A stretch of 64,000 bases of DNA from Candidatus Blautia intestinigallinarum (GCA_019112635.1 DXIX01000015.1:1-64000), one strand, 5' to 3'. Positions 20,278 to 30,860 are shown, numbered from the stretch's first letter. Program-made: numbers and translations. Notes: generated by a model from the letters alone, not told the origin.

Positions 20278-21222
20278 TTAATCTCTCGTAAATCCTTTGG
20301 TGAAATCCGGTGTCCCGTCCAGGTCATAAGGTGTGATCTGATAAACATAATAATTTAGCCAGTTGGTATACAGGTTATTGGCATGCGCTCTCCACATCAG
20401 AAGAGGTTTGATCCCCGGATCGTCTTTCTCATAATAATTTTTCGGAATATCAATGGGCAGTCCTTTGGACAGATCCCTTTTGTACTCCCCGTCCAAGGTA
20501 ATTCTGTCATATTCCGGATGTCCCATCACAAAGATCTTTCTTCCCTCATCCGCCATAGCCAGGAAAAGGCCTGCCTCCTCAGACTCCGCAAGTACCGTCA
20601 GTTCCTTGCATTTTCTGATCTCTTCCATCGGCACTTCCGTGTGTCTGGAATGAGGCGCCAGAAACATATCATCAAATCCCCGCACCAGCGGCACTTTGCG
20701 GTTATAGACCTTGTGCCAGAACAGACCGAACATCTTATGGTCCAGAGGGCGCTTCTGCAGGCCGTAATGGTAATACAGCCCCGCCTGAGCGGCCCAGCAC
20801 AGATAGATGGTGGAAGTGACATTGTCTTTCGTCCACTCCATAATCTCCTTGAGTTCTTCCCAGTAGTCCACTTCCTCGAACTCCATCTGCTCCACAGGCG
20901 CCCCTGTGATGATCATTCCGTCGAATCTGCGGTGTTTCAGCGTACGGAAAGTCTCATAGAATTTATTCAGATGGCTCATGGAAGTATTCTTGGACTCATG
21001 GCTCTCCACAGTCATAAAAGTAATATCCACCTGAAGAGGTGTGTTGGATAAAGACCGCAGAAGCTGAAGTTCGGTGTCTTCTTTCAGAGGCATCAGATTC
21101 AGAATCAGGATCTGTATCGGACGGATATCCTGGTGAGTTGCCCTTCCTTCCTCCATCACGAATATATTTTCTTTCTCCAGGATCTCCCGAACGGGAAGAT
21201 CTTTTTGTATCTTGATTGGCAT
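20278..21222 (-). CDS. metA: Homoserine O-acetyl/succinyltransferase
   Basis: 314 aa, [51 protein letters not shown]. Confidence 0.96.
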   Translation of the reverse strand: MPIKIQKDLPVREILEKENIFVMEEGRATHQDIRPIQILILNLMPLKEDTELQLLRSLSNTPLQVDITFMTVESHESKNTSMSHLNKFYETFRTLKHRRFDGMIITGAPVEQMEFEEVDYWEELKEIMEWTKDNVTSTIYLCWAAQAGLYYHYGLQKRPLDHKMFGLFWHKVYNRKVPLVRGFDDMFLAPHSRHTEVPMEEIRKCKELTVLAESEEAGLFLAMADEGRKIFVMGHPEYDRITLDGEYKRDLSKGLPIDIPKNYYEKDDPGIKPLLMWRAHANNLYTNWLNYYVYQITPYDLDGTPDFTKGFTRD

Positions 21223-21295
21223 TTACTTCAGTCCTTTACTATAATTTTTACAATTATCTTACATTGTACTCCCATATCCCTATGTTTTGCAAGAC

Positions 21296-23269
21296 TTACT
21301 TGTCCTCCAGGGCACCGGATTCCACCAGCCGGAGGAAATCCTCCTCGGAGAGAATGGGAATTCCCAGAGACTGGGCCTTCTTATTCTTTGAGGAAGCCGA
21401 GGCGGTATCATTGTTGATCAGGTAATTAGTCTTTGAGGTGACTGATCCTGTCACCTTCCCCCCCTCTTTTTCAATGAATTCCTTCAGCTCGCTTCGATTT
21501 GTGAAATGCTCCAGGCTGCCCGTCACCACGAAAGTAAGTCCTTCCAGCCTCTTTTGTCCGGTCTGCTCCGGTTTCTCAATTCTCAGGTGAGACAACAGAT
21601 GATCCAGTTTCTCCCGGTTTTCTTCGGAGGCCATGAACTGTACAAGACTTCCGGCGATCACGGGACCAATCCCTTCAATACCGCTGATCTCTTCCTGCGT
21701 TGCCTTACGGATTTTCTCCAGATCATAGTCAAAATACCGGCAGATCACCTTCGCGTTTGAAAGACCGATGTTGGGAATCCCAAGGCTGTAGATCACCCTG
21801 GGAAGCGTCACATCCTGCGCCCGGCGGATGCTGGCCATAAGATTCTCATAGGATTTCTCTCCCATACCTTCCATCTGGATAATCTGTTCCCGATAACGGT
21901 CCAACTCAAAAATGTCCCCGAAATCGTGGATAAATCCTCTGGCAATGAACTTCTCCAGTGTGGCCTCCGACAGACCGTCCACATTCATGGCATCCCGGCT
22001 CACGAACAGAGTGAAGGCCTTAATTCTCTTTGCCTGACATTGGGGATTCATACAGTAAAGCGCTTCCACCTCGTTCTCTCTGAGAATCTTAGCTTCCTTA
22101 TGACAGACCGGACAGGTATCCGGGATGGTCAGATTCCCGCTCCTGGTGAGATTCTCCGCAATCTGGGGGATAATCATATTTGCCTTATAGACTTCAATGT
22201 GGTCTCCGATTCCCAGCTGAAGCTCTTTCACGATACTCACATTGTGCACACTCGCCCGGCTGACCGTGGTTCCTTCCAGCTCCACCGGGTCAAAGACCGC
22301 AATCGGGTTAATCAGACCTGTCCTGGAAGGGCTCCACTCAATCTGTCTTAAGACCGTCTCTCTCTTCTCATCTGCCCACTTAAAAGCATAGGAATTTCTC
22401 GGAAACTTCGCCGTGCTTCCCAGGGAATCCCCGTAGGCAATATCATCGTACAGGGCCACCAGACCGTCTGACGGAAAATCATTCTCCACAATTTTCCTGG
22501 AAAAATACTCCATGGCATCGTCCAGCGTCTGTGCGGTGACAATCCGGTACTCCACCACTTCAAATCCCTGATCTTTCAGCCACTGCATCTGTACTTCCCG
22601 TGAATTTTCAAAATCCACTCCCTGGGCACTCACCAGGGTAAATGCCAGGAACTGTACATTTCTCTTCGCCGTCACTTCGTTGTTCAGCTGTCTCACCGAA
22701 CCGCTGCACAGATTTCTTGGATTTTTGTAACGGGTCTCCACGTCCGGATTCATCTCGTTGATCCGCCTGAAATCGGAATATTTGATAATCGCCTCTCCCC
22801 TCAGAATCAGCCTTCCCTCATAGGGGATCTTCAGAGGAATGTTCTCAAAAACTCTGGCATTGTTGGTGATCACTTCTCCCACTGTGCCGTTTCCTCTGGT
22901 CACCGCCTTGGCCAGTTCTCCGTTTTCATAGGTGAGGACAATGGTCAGACCATCCAGTTTCCAGGACAATAACGTTCTGTGATTTCCGATAAACTCCCGT
23001 AATTCTTCCACATCCTTTGTCTTATCCAGGGAGAGCATCGGTGACTCGTGCTCCTCTTTCGGCAGCTCCTCCATAGCTGCATATCCCACCTGTACGGTGG
23101 GACTGTTGGCCAGAACCACCTTCGTCTCCCTCTCCAGTTCTGCCAGCTCATCATAGAGCTTATCATATTCCAGATTGCTCATGATCTCCCGGTCTTCCTG
23201 ATAGTAAGCTTTGGATGCCTCATTTAACTTTTGTACCAGTTCTTTGATTCTTTCTACTGCTGCCTCCAT
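21296..23269 (-). CDS. ligA: NAD-dependent DNA ligase
   Basis: 657 aa; SWKLDGLTIVLTYENGELAKAVTRGNGTVGE, Zn-finger C-x2-C...C, HhH and BRCT. Confidence 0.96.
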   Translation of the reverse strand: MEAAVERIKELVQKLNEASKAYYQEDREIMSNLEYDKLYDELAELERETKVVLANSPTVQVGYAAMEELPKEEHESPMLSLDKTKDVEELREFIGNHRTLLSWKLDGLTIVLTYENGELAKAVTRGNGTVGEVITNNARVFENIPLKIPYEGRLILRGEAIIKYSDFRRINEMNPDVETRYKNPRNLCSGSVRQLNNEVTAKRNVQFLAFTLVSAQGVDFENSREVQMQWLKDQGFEVVEYRIVTAQTLDDAMEYFSRKIVENDFPSDGLVALYDDIAYGDSLGSTAKFPRNSYAFKWADEKRETVLRQIEWSPSRTGLINPIAVFDPVELEGTTVSRASVHNVSIVKELQLGIGDHIEVYKANMIIPQIAENLTRSGNLTIPDTCPVCHKEAKILRENEVEALYCMNPQCQAKRIKAFTLFVSRDAMNVDGLSEATLEKFIARGFIHDFGDIFELDRYREQIIQMEGMGEKSYENLMASIRRAQDVTLPRVIYSLGIPNIGLSNAKVICRYFDYDLEKIRKATQEEISGIEGIGPVIAGSLVQFMASEENREKLDHLLSHLRIEKPEQTGQKRLEGLTFVVTGSLEHFTNRSELKEFIEKEGGKVTGSVTSKTNYLINNDTASASSKNKKAQSLGIPILSEEDFLRLVESGALEDK

Positions 23270-24008
23270 AGGTCCCTCCTGTCTTTGCGGCAGGCATGTC
23301 AGATGAATCTGACAGAAGCCTTCTCAGTTCTCTCATTTCCCGGGGTGTGACTTCCCGGTATCTGCCAAGGGGCAGATCTCCCAGCTTCAGATTCATAATC
23401 CGAATCCGGTTCAGCCGGACAACATGATAGCCAAAATACTCACACATACGCCGGATCTGGCGGTTCAATCCCTGGGTCAGAATAATCCGGAAGGAAGTCT
23501 CCCCGGTCTTCGTCACCGTGCAAGGTCTCGTCACCGTGTCCAGAATGGGAACTCCCTGTCCCATTCCCCGCAGAAAATCCTCTGTCACGGGGCGGTCCAC
23601 TGTCACCAGATATTCCTTCTCATGGTAATTCCCCGCTCGCATGATTTTATTCACCAGATCTCCCTGATTCGTCAGCAAAATTAATCCCTGAGAGTCCACA
23701 TCCAGACGTCCCACGGGATATACGCGAATCGGATAATTGACATAATCCACAATATTATCTTTCTGATTCTTGGCCGTACATATGATTCCTCTGGGTTTGT
23801 TAAACAAAAGAAGTACTTTCCGCTCCTCACGGGTGACACGTTTTCCATCCACCAGAATGCGCTGTCCGCTCTCCACCCGCTCTCCTGTCACGGCTCTTCG
23901 TCCGTCCACCGTCACCCTGCCCTCCAAGATCAGCTGATCCGCTTCTCTTCTGGAACATACGCCGGCTTCGCTCAAATATTTATTTAATCTTATCTTTTCT
24001 GCACTCAT
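23220..24008 (-). CDS. Pseudouridine synthase (RluB/RluF/RsuA family)
   Basis: S4 domain MSAEKIRLNKYLSEAGVCSRREADQLI; GRLDVDSQGLILLTNQG. Start at 24008. Confidence 0.92.
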   Translation of the reverse strand: MSAEKIRLNKYLSEAGVCSRREADQLILEGRVTVDGRRAVTGERVESGQRILVDGKRVTREERKVLLLFNKPRGIICTAKNQKDNIVDYVNYPIRVYPVGRLDVDSQGLILLTNQGDLVNKIMRAGNYHEKEYLVTVDRPVTEDFLRGMGQGVPILDTVTRPCTVTKTGETSFRIILTQGLNRQIRRMCEYFGYHVVRLNRIRIMNLKLGDLPLGRYREVTPREMRELRRLLSDSSDMPAAKTGGTYGGSSRKNQRTGTKVK

Positions 24009-24154
24009 TGCTCTATTATAGTATTTTTTCCCCGGATACGCAATGCGCGAAACAGGGGTTTTTTCTTTTTTCCACAGATATCTATTGTCATTTCTGCCTG
24101 GAAACGGTATCATAACAGAAAACAGTAACTTTCAAAAAAGGAGGAGACGTTCCC

Positions 24155-24991
24155 GTGCCAGGCCGAAAAAAACAAACCAACCGTGTTCTGATTCTTATCA
24201 CTGTGCTGCTCTGTATCCTATCCGGCGCTGTCTGTACCCGTTCTTCCTCAGAGCTTACGCCTGCCCAGTCCCAGAACCGGCTGCCGGATATGATTGTGGC
24301 AGACTCAGAAACCGGAACTTCTGACGACACTGGGAAGGAAGATCCGTTCTCTTCCCCGTCGGTTTCTCCCACGCCCGCTCCCACAGAAGTTCCCGCAGGA
24401 TCCCAGGTTGCCCTGACCTTCGAGGACGGCCCGGACATCTACACAGAACGTCTTCTCAATGCCCTCGAGGAACAGGATGCGAAGGCCACCTTTTTCGTCG
24501 TAGGTGACGCGGCATCTGATTTTCCGGACACCATCAACCGGATTCTGAATACAGGAAACGAGCTGGGAAATCACACCTACTCCCACGAGACTCTCACAAA
24601 ACTTGACAGCAGTGAGATTCCTTATCAGATCAATGACCTGAATCAGGTCATCGAACAGCTCACGGGAACTTCCACCGACCTTCTCCGGCCGCCTTACGGT
24701 GCCGTGAATGAGACCGTCCAGGAAAACAGCGATTTCCCCATCATCCTGTGGTCTCTGGACAGCGGTGACAAGGACACCAGTGAGATTGGAGACATTGTCC
24801 AAAAGGTACTGGAAAACGTAAAAGACGGGGACATCATCCGTATGCATGACACCCATGAGACCTCCGTGGCAGCTGCTGAAGTCCTGATTACGGAACTTAA
24901 AAACCGTGGATTTGAGTTGGTCACCGTCAGCGAATTGGCCCGTTCCAAGGGGATTGATTTAAAGGCAGGAGAGATTTATAAGAATTTTTGA
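24155..24991 (+). CDS. Polysaccharide deacetylase family protein (GTG start)
   Basis: QVALTFEDGPDIYTERLLNALEEQDAKATFFVVGD...NHTYSHETLTKL...LRPPYG; RBS AAGGAGGAG. Confidence 0.92.
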   Translation: MPGRKKQTNRVLILITVLLCILSGAVCTRSSSELTPAQSQNRLPDMIVADSETGTSDDTGKEDPFSSPSVSPTPAPTEVPAGSQVALTFEDGPDIYTERLLNALEEQDAKATFFVVGDAASDFPDTINRILNTGNELGNHTYSHETLTKLDSSEIPYQINDLNQVIEQLTGTSTDLLRPPYGAVNETVQENSDFPIILWSLDSGDKDTSEIGDIVQKVLENVKDGDIIRMHDTHETSVAAAEVLITELKNRGFELVTVSELARSKGIDLKAGEIYKNF

Positions 24992-25030
24992 AAATTTTCC
25001 TTCTATATTAATAGGGTACGCAGGAACAGA

Positions 25031-25060
25031 AATACGGCGGATTTGCCCGCCGTATTTTTT
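25031..25060 (+). terminator. Intrinsic terminator after polysaccharide deacetylase
   Basis: AATACGGCGG-atttgc-CCGCCGTATTTTTT. Confidence 0.85.
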
Positions 25061-25088
25061 CACATCTTTTTCTTTTCCCTCATATCTT

Positions 25089-26318
25089 TTATACAAAAAT
25101 CACCATCACACTGACGATCACAATGGAGACCGCATTAGATATCAACATCGTCCCCATTCCCAGCACCGGACCAATCTGGCTCTTCAGATATCCTCTCTCC
25201 GCTTCGCTTTCCCCAATGGAAGCTGCCTGCTCTGTCAGCATCTGATTCACCGGGAATCCCATCATACAGTTCATGGTCAGGGCAATTCCGTGCTCCGCAC
25301 TGAAATGACAGATCCTGGCTCCGATGACACCGCAGAGAATTAAGAGAATTGTGGAGACCACGAACACCAGAATCAGCGGCGGCAAAAAGGCAGCCAGCTC
25401 TTTCCAGGAATACCCGGCCAAGGTATTGGCCATCAATCCCATCAGTCCGAGAATCAAAAGTCCGTAGGAATCGGATTTAAAAAGAGGTGCCTGGTCCATC
25501 AGTCCCACACTGCCCAGAATACATCCGAAAATCAGGGCGGTCAGGTTGGGGTTGATATTCATTCCTGCCAGCACCGTCCCGTGAAGCAGGTTGTTGAGCA
25601 CGGTCACGATCATGATAATCCCAAGATAATAAGCTGTGCTCTTATATTTTCCCGGAATCTTCTCACACAGGCGTTTCTTTGCTCCGGAAGCTTTCTGCAC
25701 ATCTGCCATGCCTTTTTGCGGTCTCTCGCCAAAAGCAGCCTGTCCCGTCTCCTGCGATTTGCTCCTCTCCCGGAAACCGCGCAGCAATGTACGGCTCTCC
25801 CGTCTCAAAGCCCAGGTCACTACGGGAACGCTGAACAGTCCCTGGAACATGAAAATCAGCCAGGGGAACACGGAGATGGCCGGATTCTTGTCCAGAACCC
25901 ACCGGGATGCGATCGCACAGGAAGCGCCTCCGCCGATGACAGATCCCGGAGATACCATGGCAAGTCCCCTTCCCAGAAACGGCATCAGCCCGATTCCCAC
26001 TCCGATTACCAGAACCAGCGAGGAAACCACACAGAGAATGGTCTCCTGTTTTCGCGCGGCCAGCATCTTCAGGTTAATCATCGTACCGGAGTGAATGACC
26101 AGCACATTGAAAGCGATGGTTCCCACAGCAATCATATTCGCGGACAGCAGCATATCCGTCGGCAGAATTTTCAGCGCAAAGCCGGCCGCGAACAGCACTC
26201 CATAGATCAGAGGCATTGGAATCAGAGATCTGACCTTTTCCGCCAGCGCGATGGAGACAAAGGCGATCAGGAGAAATACCAGAAAACTACGGTCAAATGC
26301 CCATGTATACTCTGTCAT
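25089..26318 (-). CDS. DUF3100-type multi-TM membrane protein (putative transporter)
   Basis: 409 aa polytopic; PGSVIGGGASCAIASRWVLDKNPAISVFPWLIFMFQGLFSVPVV; family assigned from memory. Confidence 0.65.
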   Translation of the reverse strand: MTEYTWAFDRSFLVFLLIAFVSIALAEKVRSLIPMPLIYGVLFAAGFALKILPTDMLLSANMIAVGTIAFNVLVIHSGTMINLKMLAARKQETILCVVSSLVLVIGVGIGLMPFLGRGLAMVSPGSVIGGGASCAIASRWVLDKNPAISVFPWLIFMFQGLFSVPVVTWALRRESRTLLRGFRERSKSQETGQAAFGERPQKGMADVQKASGAKKRLCEKIPGKYKSTAYYLGIIMIVTVLNNLLHGTVLAGMNINPNLTALIFGCILGSVGLMDQAPLFKSDSYGLLILGLMGLMANTLAGYSWKELAAFLPPLILVFVVSTILLILCGVIGARICHFSAEHGIALTMNCMMGFPVNQMLTEQAASIGESEAERGYLKSQIGPVLGMGTMLISNAVSIVIVSVMVIFV

Positions 26319-26352
26319 AATAAAACACGTCCTTCCTATTTTTCCTGTTTTA

Positions 26353-26395
26353 AGTATAAAAGAACCGGCCCTTTTTGACTGTCATACATGCGACA
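26353..26395 (-). promoter_or_regulatory. Crp/Fnr-like site + promoter upstream of DUF3100 gene
   Basis: Minus strand TGTCGC-ATGT-ATGACA (26395..26380), 21 nt, TATACT (26358..26353). Confidence 0.6.
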
Positions 26396-26448
26396 TTCCG
26401 TGTGTTTCCCGTCAACCTGGAAAGACTTTGAATTCCCTGCATAAGAGA

Positions 26449-26492
26449 AGCGCTCCCCGGACTGCACCCATATCTGCAGTCCAAAAAGCGCT
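26449..26492. repeat. Nested inverted repeat, probable terminator after hydrolase A
   Basis: AGCGCT-cccc-GGACTGCA-cccatatc-TGCAGTCC-aaaa-AGCGCT. Confidence 0.6.
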
Positions 26493-26527
26493 TTTACTGT
26501 CATCTTTTCTATATGGAAACGAATTCT

Positions 26528-28351
26528 TTATTCGTCTTCCACTTCGATCTCATAGTCATCCTCAAACGGCTGCAGCCAGTTCTCCGGATCGGTGTAAGGA
26601 ACGATCGGAAGGAGCAGGTAAGACGGATGATTGTTGTCTCTGTAAATCTTGTAGGAAGTTGTTGTATTGGTCGGAACCACATTCATGTTTCCTACTTTTC
26701 CTGTCCAGGACTCTTTGTGGCACTCGTTCGGGCACTGGCTTGTGATTTCCAGTTCCAGCCAATGACCTGCCGGAATTACCATAGAGGTCGGGTTCATCTC
26801 GATAACATACTCACGGATCTCACCTGGTGTAACCGGGATGGATACGCTGTTGTCATGTACCGGACGTCCGATCTGGCTCTTCTCTTCGTTAAGCGGATGA
26901 GAAGCTCTCAGTGCGCCGTAACGCAGAAGCGGCATACGAGTTCCATCAGGCAGAACATCGAACAGACTGCATACAAAGTTTGCGTCTTCCGCATCGATGG
27001 ATGCCCACAGATGCAGCTCGATCGGTCCTGTGATCTCTTTTGGCTGCGGGAACCGTGAGGATTTGTACACGATCTTGTTGACTTCCGTAGAAATTGACGG
27101 AGGCAGATGTGTGAATCCATCCGGCGGCAGATCCTTATCCGGCTCTCTGTCCCAACGCAGACGGTTGAAGGAGCGCAGATACATCTTCTTCCACTCGGTT
27201 CTCTTAAGAGGCCATTCGTTCTCGTATCTCATGCCGGCATTGAGCACACCGAATTTGTAAGGAGGCTCGTCCATGATACCGGTGTCGACACCTTTCAGCC
27301 AGTGATCGTACCATCTCAGGCACTCTTCGTTCAGTGCACGGTAAGGCAGTTCCAGTCCATCGTAGCCTTCCAGTACACCCAGACGTTTCGGAACATCCAG
27401 TCTGTCATCGTTCATAGCTGTGAAGATCGGAGCACTCCATCTTCCCAGAGGTGACCATGCGCAGTGCAGATATACCGGAACTTTTACTTTATCATACATC
27501 TGGTTTGCGGAACGCTGTTTCCAGTACTCGTCATCCAACGGATGAAGCAGATAATCCAGATAGAATGTATGATACGTCGGCGGCCATGTCGTCAGGATCT
27601 TCGTAAAATAGGAGTTCACTGCAATGTCGGGATCTTTCAGACGTTCTTTCATCATCTCTTTCGTCTTCTCTTCTCCGTACATCTTCAATGTCCATGGCAT
27701 CGGTTTGTTAGATGGGCACAGTTCCCAATAAATGCTCATGTAAGTAGACGGCACACCGCCGTAGTATCCATGCTGATAATAATCGTCCACGAAAGAACAA
27801 GGCATGATACATTTCAGATGAGGCGGCTGCTGTGCTGCTGCCAGGATCTGGCAGATTCCGAAATAGGAATAGCCAACCATACCAACGTTGCTGTCACACC
27901 ATTCCTGCTCTGCAGCCCACTCGATCAGATCATAAATATCCTTATGCTCCTGTGGATTGTAAACGCCGTAGAATTCGCCTTCACTCTTGCCGATTCCTCT
28001 TGGATCCGGAATGATATAGGCATATCCACGTTTCACGAAATATTCAATATCGCCGGCTTCCAGGCTGTGATCAAACAGCAGAGATTCTGGTGGGATCGCA
28101 CCTCTTTTAATTCCCTGCATTTCTTTACTGTAAGCAGACCAGCTCACCAATGCCGGAACCGGACCTGCATCTTTCGGAAGATAAACATCTACACAGAGAC
28201 GGACACCGTCGCGCAGTGTCATCCAGACATCCTGATGGAGTTCTACCTCATAGCGTGGCCTTGAGAGTTTATCCAGATTTTTGACATAACGCTTATCCCA
28301 GTAATTAGGCAGAACGTCGATGCCAAGGACTTCTGTCAGTCTTTTTTTCAT
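26528..28351 (-). CDS. CocE/NonD (S15 X-Pro dipeptidyl-peptidase-like) alpha/beta-hydrolase, paralog A
   Basis: 607 aa; YIIPDPRGIGKSEGEF, nucleophile VGYSYFGICQ, C-terminal jelly-roll-like GPIELHLWASIDAEDANFVC; no signal peptide. Confidence 0.88.
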   Translation of the reverse strand: MKKRLTEVLGIDVLPNYWDKRYVKNLDKLSRPRYEVELHQDVWMTLRDGVRLCVDVYLPKDAGPVPALVSWSAYSKEMQGIKRGAIPPESLLFDHSLEAGDIEYFVKRGYAYIIPDPRGIGKSEGEFYGVYNPQEHKDIYDLIEWAAEQEWCDSNVGMVGYSYFGICQILAAAQQPPHLKCIMPCSFVDDYYQHGYYGGVPSTYMSIYWELCPSNKPMPWTLKMYGEEKTKEMMKERLKDPDIAVNSYFTKILTTWPPTYHTFYLDYLLHPLDDEYWKQRSANQMYDKVKVPVYLHCAWSPLGRWSAPIFTAMNDDRLDVPKRLGVLEGYDGLELPYRALNEECLRWYDHWLKGVDTGIMDEPPYKFGVLNAGMRYENEWPLKRTEWKKMYLRSFNRLRWDREPDKDLPPDGFTHLPPSISTEVNKIVYKSSRFPQPKEITGPIELHLWASIDAEDANFVCSLFDVLPDGTRMPLLRYGALRASHPLNEEKSQIGRPVHDNSVSIPVTPGEIREYVIEMNPTSMVIPAGHWLELEITSQCPNECHKESWTGKVGNMNVVPTNTTTSYKIYRDNNHPSYLLLPIVPYTDPENWLQPFEDDYEIEVEDE

Positions 28352-28383
28352 TTGATTTTTACCTCCTTTGTTTTTCTGAACTT

Positions 28384-28431
28384 ATCATACACAAAAATGG
28401 TATGTACAATTGTCATGTACACACCATTTTT
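28384..28431 (-). promoter_or_regulatory. Putative promoter and large dyad upstream of hydrolase A
   Basis: Minus-strand TGGTGT-GTAC-ATGACA, 21 nt, TATGAT; embedded in AAAAATGGTrTGTACAattgtcaTGTACAyACCATTTTT. Confidence 0.45.
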
Positions 28432-28477
28432 GCAAATAATTTTTAAATTTTTTCTTTTATTTTTTCAACACTATATT

Positions 28478-29854
28478 TTATTTATTTGCAGAGGCCTTCG
28501 CCTGCTCTTCCATCTCTTCCCATGGCTGATAGGTCTCTTTCATCTTCTCGAAAATATCGTACCCGTCATTTTTCTTCACATAGTTTCTACGGATAATCGT
28601 ATAGCCGATTGCGAATATGTAATAACAAATCATCATGATCCAGTTGTGAGGAGCCATCTCAAACAGTACATAGTATCCGAGCACAACTGAGAGAACGATC
28701 GCTGCCACGGTCAGGATACAGTTCAGAGAATGAGGTGTTCTGATAAAACGTGCGCTGTATGCATGTGGGTACTTCTTCGGCAGCATAAATACGCTGAAGA
28801 AAGCGATAGGCAGCAGCAGAAGTCCCGGGATTGTGGTAACCTTCACCACGTCGTCCAGATTGAAGCCTGCCAGGATCAGAACGATAGCGAGGATGGAGTT
28901 CAGCCACAGAGAAGCTGCAGGAGCACCATGTTTGTTGGTCTCAAAAATTTTCTTCGGAAACAGTCCGTCTCTGGCTGCCGCGAAGTTGATACGGGAGAAC
29001 ATCATCATGGCAGAGTTAATACTCGTCACGATCGCCAGAAGAGCTCCGCCCGCAATAAAGAAGATCCACACTGCCGGACTCATGAATTTTTCCGCTATGG
29101 TTGCCATGTTATCGATGTCCCACCATTCCGGCTGTACACCAACGGTAACATATGCCATCAGGCCATATACAACCGCAACTGCAAGAGTACTTACCAGATA
29201 CGCGATCGGAACAGTCTTTCCAGGATTCTCAATGTCATCTGCTGAGTAGTACAGCGCATTGGCACCGATCAGACTGCCGTGCATGATTCCCATTGCCGCC
29301 CACAGGGAACCCAGCTCGATTGTGGAGGTAACAACCTCTTTAAAGGACACTACTGTCGCGCCCCAGCCGCCGATGATATAAATGCCCAGAGCAATCAGAA
29401 GAATTACCACGCAGACATTCTGCACTGTCGATGAGAATTTGATTCCGAAACAGGAAATAATTGTAAACAGCACGATGCAGGCGCAGGCTGCCAGCCAATC
29501 CGGACACGCCGGAACCAGCATGCAGAAATAAGTGGAAAAGGTCAGTGCCATGGTACCGATCTTCAGCACACCAACTGCCAGCTCGTTGAACGCATCCCAG
29601 GTACCCATAACAGGGTGTACCAGACGGGTGAGGTACATGTAGGAACCACCGCTTGCCGGGAGCGCTGATACCAGAATCATCTCAGGGATACTGCGCAAAA
29701 ATACGAACAGCGCCGCACAGATGAAGCCGATCACAATACCATTGCCGCCGATGATTTTGATTGCGATCGGGGTAGAGGCGAATACACTTGCACCAATGAT
29801 GCTTCCTATCGCCATCAGGATACTCGAAAATAGATTCATTTTCTGTTTTTCCAT
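28478..29854 (-). CDS. APC-family amino acid permease
   Basis: 458 aa polytopic; MNLFSSILMAIGSIIGASVFASTPIAIKIIGGNGIVIGFICAALF...SGGSYMYLTRLVHP. Confidence 0.88.
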   Translation of the reverse strand: MEKQKMNLFSSILMAIGSIIGASVFASTPIAIKIIGGNGIVIGFICAALFVFLRSIPEMILVSALPASGGSYMYLTRLVHPVMGTWDAFNELAVGVLKIGTMALTFSTYFCMLVPACPDWLAACACIVLFTIISCFGIKFSSTVQNVCVVILLIALGIYIIGGWGATVVSFKEVVTSTIELGSLWAAMGIMHGSLIGANALYYSADDIENPGKTVPIAYLVSTLAVAVVYGLMAYVTVGVQPEWWDIDNMATIAEKFMSPAVWIFFIAGGALLAIVTSINSAMMMFSRINFAAARDGLFPKKIFETNKHGAPAASLWLNSILAIVLILAGFNLDDVVKVTTIPGLLLLPIAFFSVFMLPKKYPHAYSARFIRTPHSLNCILTVAAIVLSVVLGYYVLFEMAPHNWIMMICYYIFAIGYTIIRRNYVKKNDGYDIFEKMKETYQPWEEMEEQAKASANK

Positions 29855-29888
29855 ATACTTACCTCTTTTCTCTTAGATTTTTAAGGTA

Positions 29889-29931
29889 AATATAAACATT
29901 TTATAAACTTTTTACTGTCACCTCCGTGACA
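29889..29931 (-). promoter_or_regulatory. Crp/Fnr-like perfect dyad + promoter upstream of APC permease
   Basis: Minus strand TGTCAC-GGAG-GTGACA, 21 nt, TATATT. Confidence 0.65.
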
Positions 29932-30052
29932 CTTTCGGAATTTTCTATATATTTATTTCGTTAACTTATTTTTACAAAAACTTTTTTTATTCAAAAGTAT
30001 GTGTTAGAATAGTTGCAAGTTTCTCAATTTACACGAAAGAAAGGATGGTTCT

Positions 30053-30784
30053 ATGGAAAACAATATCCCCCGTATGGATGAACTTCCAAAGGAAACACAG
30101 GCAATATTCAAAACCTTGAAATCCACGGCTCTGTTCAGCGAGCTCAGTGCGAAACAGCTGATCTCGCTTGCCTCTCACTGCAGGCTGAAACAGGTCAAGA
30201 AAGGGACAACCATCTACCGCAAAGGAGATCTGGCCAATCACCTCTATGTGATTCAGTCCGGATATATTATCGAATCCGTCTACTATGGCAGCAGCGTGGA
30301 TGTCATTGTAAAAGTTCGCAGCGACGGAGAATATTTTGGCGAGATCGGTCTGCTCTCCTCCGGCCCCTATCCCAATACGGTGATCGCCCTGGAGGACTGC
30401 TGCCTGATTGATCTGGCCAAATCTTACTTCATGGAAGCTGTGGACGAGAACACTTCCGTCTGCAAAGTCATCATTCTGGAGTTGATCGACCGCCTTCTGA
30501 ACTCAGCTCAGAACATGGTCAATTCCATGTACCTGGACGCGCCCGGCCGGCTGGCGTCCACGATTGTCAACCTGACCACCAACAGCCGTCAGAAAATTAT
30601 GACAATCCGCATTACCCAAAGCGCTCTCGCCTTTTCCTCAGGAATGGCCCGGCAGACTGCGGCGAAAATTCTGAGTGAATGGCGCAAGGAAAAAATCATA
30701 GCCACCGAGCGCGGTCATCTGAAAGTTCTGGATTTCAATAAGCTTTTGGATATTATTCTGGACAGTGAGATTAACAGCTGCTGA
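30053..30784 (+). CDS. Crp/Fnr-family transcriptional regulator
   Basis: 243 aa; cNMP-binding fold (GTTIYRKGDLANHLYVIQSGYI...GEYFGEIGLLSSGPYPNTVIA) and HTH ITQSALAFSSGMARQTAAKILSEWRKEKII. Confidence 0.9.
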   Translation: MENNIPRMDELPKETQAIFKTLKSTALFSELSAKQLISLASHCRLKQVKKGTTIYRKGDLANHLYVIQSGYIIESVYYGSSVDVIVKVRSDGEYFGEIGLLSSGPYPNTVIALEDCCLIDLAKSYFMEAVDENTSVCKVIILELIDRLLNSAQNMVNSMYLDAPGRLASTIVNLTTNSRQKIMTIRITQSALAFSSGMARQTAAKILSEWRKEKIIATERGHLKVLDFNKLLDIILDSEINSC

Positions 30785-30817
30785 TTTGATAGAAAATTTA
30801 AAATATTTTTGCTCTTG

Positions 30818-30860
30818 TGTCACATTTCAGACAGACAACTCCTCCTGTTTTTTGTATACT
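30818..30860 (+). promoter_or_regulatory. Crp/Fnr-like site + promoter upstream of hydrolase B
   Basis: TGTCAC-ATTT-CAGACA (30818..30833), 21 nt, TATACT (30855..30860). Confidence 0.6.

Noticed and set aside
28384-28426. Hydrolase A promoter site as a firm fourth Crp/Fnr operator
   Set aside because: Only the second half-site matches well (about 7 of 12 positions); retained as supportive because of the identical 21-nt spacing, not as independent proof.
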